Below are positions 8,357 through 15,973 of a DNA stretch of 64,000 bases, in pieces. The first letter of the stretch is position 1. Every line of letters starts with the position of its first letter. Made by a program: the position numbers and the translations under genes. The stretch spans positions 62,144 through 126,143 of the forward strand of contig NZ_AOLJ01000013.1 of assembly GCF_000336775.1 (NCBI RefSeq), given 5' to 3'. The stretch is from Haloferax gibbonsii ATCC 33959 (GTDB lineage: Archaea; Halobacteriota; Halobacteria; Halobacteriales; Haloferacaceae). The notes below the pieces were generated by a model that did no database searches, was not told where the DNA came from, and saw nothing but the letters and a program-made list of their open reading frames with translations.

Positions 8357-9709
8357 TTACGACACGTCCTCGATGGCATCCAGAAGCATCGTCGCGCCGA
8401 GGTCGATTTCTCGGTCCGTCACGTCGAGCGGCGGGAGGATTCGAAGCACCTTGTAGCCGCACGAGAGGGTCAGGAGGCCGCGTTTGAGGGCGGCTTCCTG
8501 CACGGCGTCGCGGCGTTCTTTGGTGTCGAACTCGACGGCGAGCAGCAGGCCCTTGCCGCGCACGTCGACGACGGTTTCGGGCGCGTCGTCGCGCAGCCGC
8601 TCGATGAACTGTCGGCCGCGGGCGACGGCGTTGTCGAGCAGGTCGTACTCCTCGATTGCTTCGAGGGTGAACACGCCCTGCATCGCGGAGACGATGTCGC
8701 CCGCGCCCCACGTCGAGGAGAGCCGCGAGGTCTCGTCGGGGAATATCTCGTCGTTCGAGATGGTCGCGCCGACGCGGAGGCCCTTCGCGCCGGTGATGAT
8801 GTCGGGCTCGATGGGGTAGTGGTCGGAGCCCCACAGCTCGCCGGTTCGGCCGACGCCGGTCTGAATCTCATCGGCGATGAGCGTCAGGTCGTAGTCGTCG
8901 ACGACGGCGGCGAGCTCTTCTGCGAAGGCGTCCGACGGGAAGCGGTAGCCGCCCTCGCCCTGAATCGGTTCGACGATGACGTAGGAGACCTCGTCGGCGT
9001 CGATGTGGCCCTTCTTCGGGTGGAGCTTCTGCCGGAGCTTGGAGACGGCGGAGTCGCCGTCGGGGAAGAAGCCGCAGGAACACGTCTCGGGCGAGCAGGT
9101 CCGGTCGTCGCAGAACGGCACGTCGAGGACGCCCGAAATCTCGGGGAACTTGCGCCGGTAGACGGACTTCGAGCGGTTGAGCGAGAGCGCGCCGAGGGTG
9201 CGGCCGTGGAACGCGCCCTCGAAGGTGACGCCGTACTTCGCGCCGTCGGCGTGGTCGTAGGCGATTTTGATGGCGTTCTCGACCGCCTCGGCCCCGGAGT
9301 TCGACAGGAACACCGTGTCCATCCCGTAGTGGCTCGTGAGGTCGGTCAGTTTGTCCATGAGCGCCGCGGGGCCGGGAAGCCGCTCCTCGCCGGGCGCGGA
9401 GCCGTCGCTGACGTAGAAGTCCTGGCCGGCGATTTTCGTCGGGTCGACGAGGTCGAACTCGGCCATGCGGTCCATGACCTTCGGGTTGTTGTAGCCGAGC
9501 GGGGCGGCCGCGACGTGGCTCGTGAAGTCGAGGAGGACGTTGCCGTCGACGTCGGTGCAGAAGGGCCCCTCGGACTCCGCCGTGATGTCCCAGACGAAGT
9601 CGTAGACGTACGTGCTCGGCGCGGCGTGCTCGTGGTGGTACTCGACCCACTGGCGCGCTTTCTCGCCGGGCATCGAATCGACGCGTGGCACCGCCGTCTC
9701 TCGGTCCAT
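8357..9709 (-). CDS. Class III (acetylornithine/GABA-type) aminotransferase
   Basis: The 450-residue protein is a PLP enzyme of the class III aminotransferase family. It shows the phosphate-binding FLSNSGAEAVENAIKIA (134-150), FHGRTLGAL (168-175), VEPIQGEGG (247-254), the ring-binding Asp in IADEIQTGVGRTG (D280) and the PLP lysine in ITGAKGLRVG (K309). The Thr-Gly-Ala-Lys context differs from the usual S/T-K-A-I of GABA transaminases and is closer to archaeal broad-substrate enzymes, some of which are amino acid racemases. Residues 200-212 form an unusual cysteine cluster (C200, C205, C210, C212) that could bind a metal. ATG at 9709 gives the family's N-terminus. The substrate is not determined. 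Confidence 0.85.
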   Translation of the reverse strand: MDRETAVPRVDSMPGEKARQWVEYHHEHAAPSTYVYDFVWDITAESEGPFCTDVDGNVLLDFTSHVAAAPLGYNNPKVMDRMAEFDLVDPTKIAGQDFYVSDGSAPGEERLPGPAALMDKLTDLTSHYGMDTVFLSNSGAEAVENAIKIAYDHADGAKYGVTFEGAFHGRTLGALSLNRSKSVYRRKFPEISGVLDVPFCDDRTCSPETCSCGFFPDGDSAVSKLRQKLHPKKGHIDADEVSYVIVEPIQGEGGYRFPSDAFAEELAAVVDDYDLTLIADEIQTGVGRTGELWGSDHYPIEPDIITGAKGLRVGATISNDEIFPDETSRLSSTWGAGDIVSAMQGVFTLEAIEEYDLLDNAVARGRQFIERLRDDAPETVVDVRGKGLLLAVEFDTKERRDAVQEAALKRGLLTLSCGYKVLRILPPLDVTDREIDLGATMLLDAIEDVS

Positions 9710-9896
9710 GCGGCTCGGTACGGAGACACGTGTGTTAAGATATTCGTTATTAATGGTGCAATATCGGCCGGGGCGCGGTCCAGTCGGTCGGTTTCGCCGC
9801 GCGAGAGGACGCATTCGACGGCCCAACGTGACGGTGTGGCGTCGTGACCTGTCGCTCCCGCGATAGGCTTTTGACGCCTCCGCGTCCGTGTTGGGT

Positions 9897-11195
9897 ATGG
9901 CTCTCCCCGACATCCAGCGTTCCCGCGCGATGTGGTGGTCGCTCGCGTTGGTCCTCACGGGCGCGCTCGCCTACGTCGTCTACTCTTTTATCGGGACGTT
10001 CGTCTTCGGTCTCTTCATCTACTACGCCACGCGACCCATCTACCGGCGGATTCGGAGGCGGGTGAAGCCCCCAAGCCTCGCGGCGGCTGTGGCGCTTTTC
10101 GCCCTCGCGCTCCCCGCGCTCGGACTCGTCGTCTACGCCGCGACCATCGCCCTCCGCGAGTTCCTGAAATACGCCGACCAACTCTCCTCCGACGAGGTGC
10201 CCATCGACCTCGAAGCCTACGGCATCGACCCCACGCTGCTGGAGGGAATCGCCAGCCCGCAGGCGCTGTTGGAGTACGACTTCCGGTCGGTGTTGACTCC
10301 CGAAGCGATCAGCTCGGTGTTCGATTCGCTGAGCGTCGCCGCCAACACCTTCGCGTTCCTCGGTATCGGCGCGATTCACCTGTTCGTCATGATCGCGTTC
10401 GCGTTCTATCTCCTCCGCGACGGCCACCGACTCCGCCGGTGGGGCCAGTCGATGTTCGCCGACGACCACGGTATCCTCGAAGCCTACATGCGCGGCGTGG
10501 ACCGCGATTTCAACAACATCTTCTTCGGCAACATCCTGAACGCCATCCTCACGGGCACCATCGGGGTCATCGCGTACTCGCTTTTGAACGTTATCGCGCC
10601 CATGGGCGTCAACATCCCCGCACCGGCGCTTATCGGCCTGCTCGCCGGCGTCGCGAGCCTCATTCCCGTCGTCGGGATGAAGCTCGTCTACGTCCCCGTC
10701 GCTGCCTACATGGCTCTCGAAGCGACGATTGCCAACCCGCCCGGGTTCTGGTTCGTCCTGCTTTTCGCCGCCGTCTCGTTCGTCATCGTGGACACGATTC
10801 CCGACCTCGTGCTCCGGCCGTACGTCTCCGGACGGAGCCTCCACGTCGGGGCCGTGATGCTCGCCTACACGTTCGGCCCGCTCCTGTTCGGCTGGTACGG
10901 CATCTTCCTCATGCCGATGATACTCGTGCTGTTCGTGAACTTCGTCCGGCTCGTTCTACCGGAGCTCCTGGCGGGAAAGCCGATTCGGCCGTACATGGTC
11001 GACCCCGGACATCTGGTCGACGGCCCGCCGGTCGAGGAGTTGACGGCCGACGAGGCGGACGACGAACCGCGAGAAACAGCCGCGACCGACCGGCCGGAAG
11101 TGAGCGAATCGGACGAGCTAGAGACGTTTACCGACCGAGACGAGAAATCGAGTCGTGACTCACGGTCGCCGTCCGACGCCGGCGTGGACGGGTAG
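9897..11195 (+). CDS. AI-2E family (TqsA/PerM-like) membrane permease
   Basis: The 432-residue protein fits the AI-2E transporter family (PF01594): two N-terminal helices around FIGTFVFGLFIYYATRPIYRRI, a long extracytoplasmic segment, then a helix block with VGMKLVYVPVAAYM, PDLVLRPYVSGRSLHVG and a helix-rich C-terminus. The family contains the putative autoinducer-2 exporter TqsA and Na+/H+ antiporter-like members; the substrate here is unknown. ATG at 9897 was preferred to GTG at 9888 because it matches the start of the conserved region and sits about 30 bases after an AT-rich box. The last 70 residues are an acidic cytoplasmic tail. It is convergent with the PadR gene. Confidence 0.85.
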   Translation: MALPDIQRSRAMWWSLALVLTGALAYVVYSFIGTFVFGLFIYYATRPIYRRIRRRVKPPSLAAAVALFALALPALGLVVYAATIALREFLKYADQLSSDEVPIDLEAYGIDPTLLEGIASPQALLEYDFRSVLTPEAISSVFDSLSVAANTFAFLGIGAIHLFVMIAFAFYLLRDGHRLRRWGQSMFADDHGILEAYMRGVDRDFNNIFFGNILNAILTGTIGVIAYSLLNVIAPMGVNIPAPALIGLLAGVASLIPVVGMKLVYVPVAAYMALEATIANPPGFWFVLLFAAVSFVIVDTIPDLVLRPYVSGRSLHVGAVMLAYTFGPLLFGWYGIFLMPMILVLFVNFVRLVLPELLAGKPIRPYMVDPGHLVDGPPVEELTADEADDEPRETAATDRPEVSESDELETFTDRDEKSSRDSRSPSDAGVDG

Positions 11196-11209
11196 TCCGA
11201 GTCGCCCGC

Positions 11210-11497
11210 TCACGCTTCGAAGTCTTCGGGGACGTACTCCGCTTCCCACTCGTCGCGGGCCTTTATCTCGCGGCGACCGCGGCGGGTGAGCGTGTAGTAG
11301 TTGGTCCGGCGGTCGCGCTGGCCCTTGTCGACCAGCCCCTTCTCGACGAGCGTGTCGAGGTTGGGGTAGAGCCGCCCGTGGTGAATCTCCTTTTCGTAGT
11401 AGGCTTCGAGTTCTTCTTTGATGGCGAGTCCGTGCGGCTCTTCGAGACCCGCGATGACGTACAGCAGGTCTCGCTGGAATCCTGTCAGGTCGTACAT
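11210..11497 (-). CDS. PadR family transcriptional regulator
   Basis: This 95-residue protein is a complete small PadR-type winged helix: LTGFQRDLLYVIAGL, then KEELEAYYEKEIHHGRLYPNLDTLVEKGLV as the recognition helix region, and the beta wing DRRTNYYTLTRRGRREI. It lacks the C-terminal dimerisation helix of larger PadR proteins, as is usual for the PadR-s2 group in haloarchaea. Its target is not known. The gene is isolated: convergent with the AI-2E permease and followed upstream by about 700 bases without a convincing gene, so autoregulation from its own promoter is possible. Confidence 0.92.
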   Translation of the reverse strand: MYDLTGFQRDLLYVIAGLEEPHGLAIKEELEAYYEKEIHHGRLYPNLDTLVEKGLVDKGQRDRRTNYYTLTRRGRREIKARDEWEAEYVPEDFEA

Positions 11498-12193
11498 CGG
11501 TAAATTCGACTCGTATGTTACTGTCTAATTCAGATAAGCATATCGGCCTCGACCGACGATTCTCCCTCGAAAACCCGCTAGTCTCCGAGATACTCCGTCA
11601 GCAATCATGTAGTCCAAATTACTAATCTCCCGAAGTTGCCGTTTCGATGTCCGGATATGTCCACAACTGGACGGCTCGGGCGCAGTAAGCGAGTAGATTG
11701 TTAAGTGTTATCAATGAACAATCACACGACTATCCAAAACGGAAATCCGAGGCGAGATGGCGGCGTCACCGCTCTCGGAGCGACTGGCGGCGGGTCGAAC
11801 ACGTAGCTCGTGTGATGAGACCGAGTTGACGACTCGGATGGCCACCGAGAACGGCTGGGGCCGGGGCCGGGACCGGAAGCCGGAGCCGGAGCTCGGATGT
11901 GACTCGAACGCGGCACGAATGGAACAGTCGCTCTCGGGTCGTAGCTTCGCGCAGAAGGAAAGCAAGCCGTGCCGGAAATCTCCGGCACGGCATGCCGCCC
12001 TGAATTGGTCCCCGCTGACGCTTCGGCCCTCCAAAGCGAAGCGTCACTATCGGCTACTGTTCGGTTTCACTTAAAGATAACGACGCGTGCCAAACATTGA
12101 CAATTCGGCTAACTGTCCGTCTGAGTGGCACGCACGCGCCGAATTCCGGAAACGATGCGGTTCCGCTCTACTCGAAGATTTATGTTATGAAAC
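11498..12193. other. Gene-poor region with hairpins
   Basis: I find no convincing protein gene in these 696 bases. Frames of about 100 codons occur on both strands at 11711-12074 but none has a haloarchaeal acidic composition or a recognisable motif. The base composition is lower in GC than in the neighbouring genes at 11498-11760 and then turns into a G/C-rich, repeat-like stretch (GGCCGGGGCCGG type) at about 11855-11895. Two strong hairpins follow, at 11966-11991 and 12016-12046. Confidence 0.6.
11966..12046. repeat. Two adjacent perfect hairpins
   Basis: The first inverted repeat has 11-base arms (11966-11976 and 11981-11991, GCCGTGCCGGA) with a 4-base loop. The second has 10-base arms (12016-12025 and 12037-12046, TGACGCTTCG) with an 11-base loop. 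Both are perfect. They lie in the gene-poor region between the PadR gene and a microprotein gene and could be part of a small RNA or a bidirectional terminator. Confidence 0.5.
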
Positions 12194-12340
12194 TCACATA
12201 TGTTCCTCTTCCAGGACCCAGCCGAGCGCCCGCTTATAATGGGTCATGAGCTTTCTGACCCCCTCGTGTCGCATCTCGTCGGAGTCGAGTTCGTCCTTCA
12301 GGAACTCGTACTGCTCTCGGACCTCGGATTCGCTTCGCAT
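12194..12340 (-). CDS. 48-residue helical microprotein
   Basis: A minus-strand frame from ATG at 12340 to TGA encodes 48 residues beginning MRSESEVREQYEFLKDEL and ending in WVLEEEHM. The composition is strongly acidic, as expected for a haloarchaeal protein, and the predicted structure is two amphipathic helices (EQYEFLKDELDSDEMR and VRKLMTHYKRALGWVLEEE). There is no cysteine and no membrane segment. The codon use has the G/C-rich third positions of neighbouring real genes, which is why I accept it despite its length. I do not know its function; small acidic helical proteins of this kind are often conserved across haloarchaea. It lies divergent to the zinc-ribbon gene. Confidence 0.65.
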   Translation of the reverse strand: MRSESEVREQYEFLKDELDSDEMRHEGVRKLMTHYKRALGWVLEEEHM

Positions 12341-12483
12341 ATGCCGACGGTGGGCCGCCGGACGTATGTAGCCCGGCGGTCGTCTCGGCTGGCGACCGCT
12401 CGCGGCCGCGTCGACTCGCCTCGTCCCTGATGCCTTCGCGTCGGGTCGCCGTGCTTTTGCGCCGCCGGGTCGAATCCAGTCGC

Positions 12484-13194
12484 ATGGAGATACGCGGCGA
12501 GCGCGAGTGCAAGGAGTGCGACCACCGGTGGTCGTACTACGAGACGGGAAGCGTATCGTGCCCGCAGTGCGGGAGCCTCCGGAGCGTCGGTGTCGGCGAC
12601 AGGGAACGCCACACCGCCATGCAGGTCGACCTCGACCTCTCGGCGCACCGGTCGGCCGTCGGCGACGGGTCGATTCGCGACGCCGCCCCGGCGTTGAAGT
12701 CCGACCTCCGCGACTACATCCGGCAGACGGGCTACATCCGCGGGGGCGAACTGCTCCCCCTCGGCGACACCCCGCTGGCGGCTCACGAACTGCTCCACGC
12801 GGTCGACGTGGTCGCCCGGTCGAACCGCCCCACGGACGACGAACAGTTCTACGTCATCACCCTGCTCCGCCGCGCCGACGAGGGAGAGCGCCCCGACCCC
12901 GACGCCGTGCCCGACTCGATGGCCGACGCCCGCGGCCTCGCCTACGCCGAGGCCATCGACGCCTACTGCCGCGACCTCTCGACGTGGCTCGACGACAACC
13001 CGAACCCCGAGGTCAGGACGACGCTCGAAACCCTCTCGAACCATCGCAAGCGCGTCGAAGCGCTCGACGGGGCCGTCTCGCTTTCGGAGTCCGAGGCGCT
13101 CGTCGCGGCCGCCCGCGAGATACACACCGCGCTCGTCGACGACGACCTCGACGCGCTCGCGTCGGCCCGCGACACGCTCGCGGCGCTGTTCTGA
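12484..13194 (+). CDS. Zinc-ribbon haloarchaeal protein (DUF7117-like)
   Basis: The 236-residue protein begins with a zinc ribbon: CKECDHRWSYYE (Cys 9 and 12) and SCPQCGSL (Cys at about 26 and 29), a C-x2-C...C-x2-C pattern as in TFIIB or transcription elongation factors. The rest is a mainly helical, acidic domain with a conserved-looking LKSDLRDYIRQTGYIRGGELLPLGDTPLA segment. ATG at 12484 was chosen because it places the zinc ribbon at the start; the upstream in-frame ATG at 12430 adds an arginine-rich stretch. The domain layout fits a haloarchaeal family I believe is DUF7117. A nucleic-acid-related role is likely from the ribbon but not shown. Confidence 0.75.
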   Translation: MEIRGERECKECDHRWSYYETGSVSCPQCGSLRSVGVGDRERHTAMQVDLDLSAHRSAVGDGSIRDAAPALKSDLRDYIRQTGYIRGGELLPLGDTPLAAHELLHAVDVVARSNRPTDDEQFYVITLLRRADEGERPDPDAVPDSMADARGLAYAEAIDAYCRDLSTWLDDNPNPEVRTTLETLSNHRKRVEALDGAVSLSESEALVAAAREIHTALVDDDLDALASARDTLAALF

Positions 13195-13236
13195 CGCTCC
13201 CGAACGTTTTTCCTCCACGACGACCCTTCGCCGACG

Positions 13237-13470
13237 ATGACTGCCGGATTCGACATCCACGACGTGCGCCACCGGGTGAAACTGCTCCGCGACGACGGCG
13301 ACACGATGCTCGTCGAGAACCGCGATGGCGTGGCCTGTCCGGCCTGCGGCGACGACTTCTCGCAACTGCTCATCTCCGACCGAAACGCGCACAGTTTCGA
13401 CGTGGACGCCGACACCCGGTTCTGCGTTCGGCGGGACGACGACCGACTGCTCGTGGCGACCCACGAGTGA
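13237..13470 (+). CDS. Small zinc-finger protein, flagella-cluster type
   Basis: The 77-residue protein contains one CPACGDDF pair (residues 34 and 37), followed by LLISDRNAHSFDVDADTRFCV with a third cysteine. Haloarchaea carry a family of such short proteins, some of which are annotated as flagella cluster proteins because of gene neighbourhood; no motility gene lies in this window. It follows the zinc-ribbon gene by 42 bases on the same strand and may be co-transcribed. Its role is unknown. Confidence 0.7.
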   Translation: MTAGFDIHDVRHRVKLLRDDGDTMLVENRDGVACPACGDDFSQLLISDRNAHSFDVDADTRFCVRRDDDRLLVATHE

Positions 13471-13494
13471 GAAAAAATCGCGGTCGAACGGGCC

Positions 13495-14007
13495 TCAGCG
13501 CCCGAGCAGAAACCGAATCAGCCCGCGGTCCAGCGTGTCCTCGGGGAGCGTCTCGAACCACGCCACGTCGGCGATGGCCTCGTCTTCGAGGCCGGGGTCG
13601 TCGGTGAGGTCGCCCGCGACGGTCGCCTCGTAAATCGCGAATCGAAAGCTTGCGGCGTCCCCACCGTGGTGGAACGACTGCTCCGTGACGACTCGGAGCG
13701 CGCCCGCGTCGGCGTCGAGGCCGGTCTCCTCGGCGACCTCGCGGACCAGCGCCTCGCGCCTCGTCTCGCCGGCTTCGACCCCGCCGCCGGGGAGGACCCA
13801 CTGGCCGTCCTGCCGGACGAGAAGCACCGCGCCGTCACGCTCGCGCTCGCAGAGCGCGCCGACGCCCCATTCGAGGCCGCCTTCGATACGCTCGACGGCG
13901 CTGGCGAACGCCTCGGCGTCGAGGTCGTGGCGGTTCCGACGCCGGATGACGCCGTCCACGTCGTACGTCCACTCGCCGTCGATGTCGGCGTCTGACGGGG
14001 GACTCAC
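13495..14007 (-). CDS. NUDIX hydrolase
   Basis: The 170-residue protein carries the NUDIX box GGGVEAGETRREALVREVAEETGL, spread over about residues 73-96 with the catalytic REVAEE glutamates intact; the family splits nucleoside diphosphates linked to another group. A preceding 46-residue haloarchaeal segment (WTYDVDGVIRRRNRHDLD) is typical of archaeal members. The start is GTG at 14007. The C-terminal LEDEAIADVAWFETLPE matches the usual NUDIX C-terminal strand. The specific substrate cannot be read from the sequence. It follows folD by 9 bases in the same direction, so the two probably share a transcript. Confidence 0.9.
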   Translation of the reverse strand: MSPPSDADIDGEWTYDVDGVIRRRNRHDLDAEAFASAVERIEGGLEWGVGALCERERDGAVLLVRQDGQWVLPGGGVEAGETRREALVREVAEETGLDADAGALRVVTEQSFHHGGDAASFRFAIYEATVAGDLTDDPGLEDEAIADVAWFETLPEDTLDRGLIRFLLGR

Positions 14008-14016
14008 GTCCCGAAC

Positions 14017-14910
14017 TCAGGGAAGGTCCACGTCGACGTCCTCGGCCTCGGCGGCGGCCTTCACGGTGTTCCAGAGGAGCATCGCGCGGGTCATCGGGCC
14101 GACCCCGCCGGGGACGGGCGTGATGGCGCTGGCCTTCTCCTTCGCGGAGTCGAACTCCACGTCGCCGACGAGTTCGTAGCCCTTCTCGTTGTCCGCATCG
14201 ACGCGGTTGACGCCCACGTCGATGACGACGACGCCCTCCGAGAGCATGTCGCCGGTGACGAGTTCGGGGACGCCCGCGGCGGCGACGACGATGTCGGCCT
14301 CGCGGGTCTTCGCGGCGAGGTCGTCCGTGCGCGAGTGGCAGACCGTGACCGTGGCGTTGCCGCCCTCGGCCTTCTGGATGAGCAGGTTCGCCATCGGCTT
14401 GCCGACGATGTCCGAGCGGCCGACGACGACCACGTCGGCGCCCTCGGTCTCCACGTCGGCGGCGGCGAGGAGCTTCTGGACGCCGTGGGGCGTACAGGGC
14501 TTGAAGCGGGCGTCGCCGGCGACGAGGCGGCCCACGTTCTCGGGGTGGAAGCCGTCGACGTCCTTGGCGGGGTCGATGCGGCGGAGGACCGTCCGGTCGT
14601 CGACGTGGTCGGGGACGGGCATCTGGACGAGGATGCCGTGGACCTCGTCGTCGTCGTTGAGGTCGTCGACGAGCGAGTACAGCTCGTCGGCGGGCGTCTC
14701 GGGGTCGAGTTCGTAGTCGAACGCCTCGATGCCGACCTCCTCGCAGTCGCGCTGTTTCATCGAGACGTACGTCTCGCTCGCGGGGTCGTCGCTCATCAGC
14801 ACGGTCGCGAGCCCCGGCTTCACGCCGGCCTCGTCGAGCGCGTCGATGGCGTCGGACAGCCCGTCGCGAATCTCCTCGGCGACGGCGTTGCCGTCGATGA
14901 TGGTCGTCAT
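14017..14910 (-). CDS. folD: Bifunctional methylenetetrahydrofolate dehydrogenase/cyclohydrolase
   Basis: FolD interconverts 5,10-methylene-THF and 10-formyl-THF. The 297-residue protein has the family's key regions: YVSMKQRDCEEVGI with the catalytic lysine of the cyclohydrolase, LVQMPVPDHVDD, the substrate loop DVDGFHPENVGRL, the dinucleotide motif VVVGRSDIVGKPMANLL, and the C-terminal signature TPVPGGVGPMTRAML. All are intact. The gene is upstream of the NUDIX gene and lies 2.3 kb from glyA, which feeds one-carbon units from serine into the same pool; both read on the minus strand with a VIT/DUF211 pair between them. Confidence 0.96.
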   Translation of the reverse strand: MTTIIDGNAVAEEIRDGLSDAIDALDEAGVKPGLATVLMSDDPASETYVSMKQRDCEEVGIEAFDYELDPETPADELYSLVDDLNDDDEVHGILVQMPVPDHVDDRTVLRRIDPAKDVDGFHPENVGRLVAGDARFKPCTPHGVQKLLAAADVETEGADVVVVGRSDIVGKPMANLLIQKAEGGNATVTVCHSRTDDLAAKTREADIVVAAAGVPELVTGDMLSEGVVVIDVGVNRVDADNEKGYELVGDVEFDSAKEKASAITPVPGGVGPMTRAMLLWNTVKAAAEAEDVDVDLP

Positions 14911-15009
14911 TGTCTCAGACAGCGCGCCCCGCCCATTTCAAAGATTCGGATTCGTGCGTATTCTCGGTCGTGATGGAGTCAAAATATGCACGAATGTGGT
15001 CACAAACGG

Positions 15010-15579
15010 TCACCCGAAAAGTAAGTTTACGGCGGCCACCGCGACGCCCGCGAGCGCCATCCGCAGGCCGGCGACGTACCACCGCTGGTCCGATATCGAC
15101 CCCATGTACGCGCCGAACGAAAAGAGGATGCCCGTCCCGAGGCCGACCGAGGCGAGCGTCGCCCACGTCATCGACAGCAGCGTGCCGACCGCGAGGAACG
15201 GTAGCAGCGGGACGACGATGCCGACCAAGGGCCCGAGTCCGCTCGCGGCCGCGTTGATTCCCCGCGCGGCGACCTTGTCGCGTTCGACCGCGGTCCCGCC
15301 GAGGTCGGTCAGCATGGCGTCTTCGATGCGGCCCAACTCGGCTCGCTTCTCGGCGCGCTCTATCTCCCAGACGCTCCAGACGCCGGAGGTCGTCAGGCCC
15401 ACCGCCGCGCCGACGCCGATTTTCACGACCGTCAGCCCCTCCGTGACGCCGGTGAGGTACGCGCCGATGACGAGCCCGATGCAGGTCAGCGCCCCGTCGA
15501 AGCCGTTCGAGACGAAGTACCGGCGGGAGATGGCGCGGACGCGGTCGTCGCGCAGGAGCGAAGCGAGGCGAGCCGACAT
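15010..15579 (-). CDS. VIT1/CCC1-like membrane protein (TIGR00267 type)
   Basis: The 189-residue protein resembles the VIT/CCC1 family of iron and manganese transporters. It starts with RRYFVSNGFDGALTCIGLVIGAYLTG, the conserved first membrane helix with its acidic residue, has a charged middle (EIERAEKRAELGRIEDAML) that corresponds to the cytoplasmic metal-binding helix hairpin, and ends with three helices. It belongs to the shorter archaeal subfamily. ATG at 15579 is chosen because it forms a TGATG overlap with the stop codon of the upstream DUF211 gene, pointing to coupled translation. Metal transport is family knowledge, not shown here. Confidence 0.8.
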   Translation of the reverse strand: MSARLASLLRDDRVRAISRRYFVSNGFDGALTCIGLVIGAYLTGVTEGLTVVKIGVGAAVGLTTSGVWSVWEIERAEKRAELGRIEDAMLTDLGGTAVERDKVAARGINAAASGLGPLVGIVVPLLPFLAVGTLLSMTWATLASVGLGTGILFSFGAYMGSISDQRWYVAGLRMALAGVAVAAVNLLFG

Positions 15580-15878
15580 CACGACGACGACGGGTCCTGC
15601 GGCTGGTCCCGGTACTCGACCAGCGTCTCGCCCGCAACGACCTCGTCGACGGAGTGGACCGTCCCCCCGAGGTCGCGAATCCGTCGTTCCACCTCGTCGT
15701 CGTCGACGGCCTCTCCCTCCACGACGAGTCTGAGGTTCTGGACCTCGCGGTCGGTTTCGAGGAGCGTCGCGTTCACGCCGGCCACGCCGGCCGCGTCGGC
15801 GACCTCGCGGGCGAACTCGACCGTCGACGGCGAGTGCGGTTTCAACACGTCGAGAACGAGCCGACGAATCGGAGCCAT
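15579..15878 (-). CDS. DUF211 family protein
   Basis: The 99-residue protein begins MAPIRRLVLDVLKPHSPSTV, which is the DUF211 signature, and continues with NATLLETDREVQNLRLVVEG and IRDLGGTVHSVDEV. Structures in this archaeal family show a small ferredoxin-like (ACT-like) fold that forms oligomers and can bind metal ions. Its stop codon overlaps the start of the VIT-like gene by one base (TGATG), so the two are translationally coupled and probably work together; regulation of, or metal sensing for, the transporter is an inference. Confidence 0.88.
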   Translation of the reverse strand: MAPIRRLVLDVLKPHSPSTVEFAREVADAAGVAGVNATLLETDREVQNLRLVVEGEAVDDDEVERRIRDLGGTVHSVDEVVAGETLVEYRDQPQDPSSS

Positions 15879-15973
15879 GTCGAGTGGCGATACGGCGGCG
15901 CGGCTAATAGTGTTACTCGACAGAGGGGTTTGAAAACCGGGCGAGCGGAACCGCGATAGTTCCGTCTGGACCC

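Noticed and set aside
11714..11806. 30-codon frame MNNHTTIQNGNPRRDGGV... after an AT-rich stretch
   Set aside because: A start codon and a glycine-rich product are present, but there is no conservation evidence and the length is at the level of chance. It is left as an unproven possibility.
11757..12074. Open frame of 105 codons in the gene-poor region
   Set aside because: The predicted protein is rich in Arg, Ser and Lys, not acidic, has no recognisable motif, and overlaps the two hairpins; the opposite strand has equally long frames.
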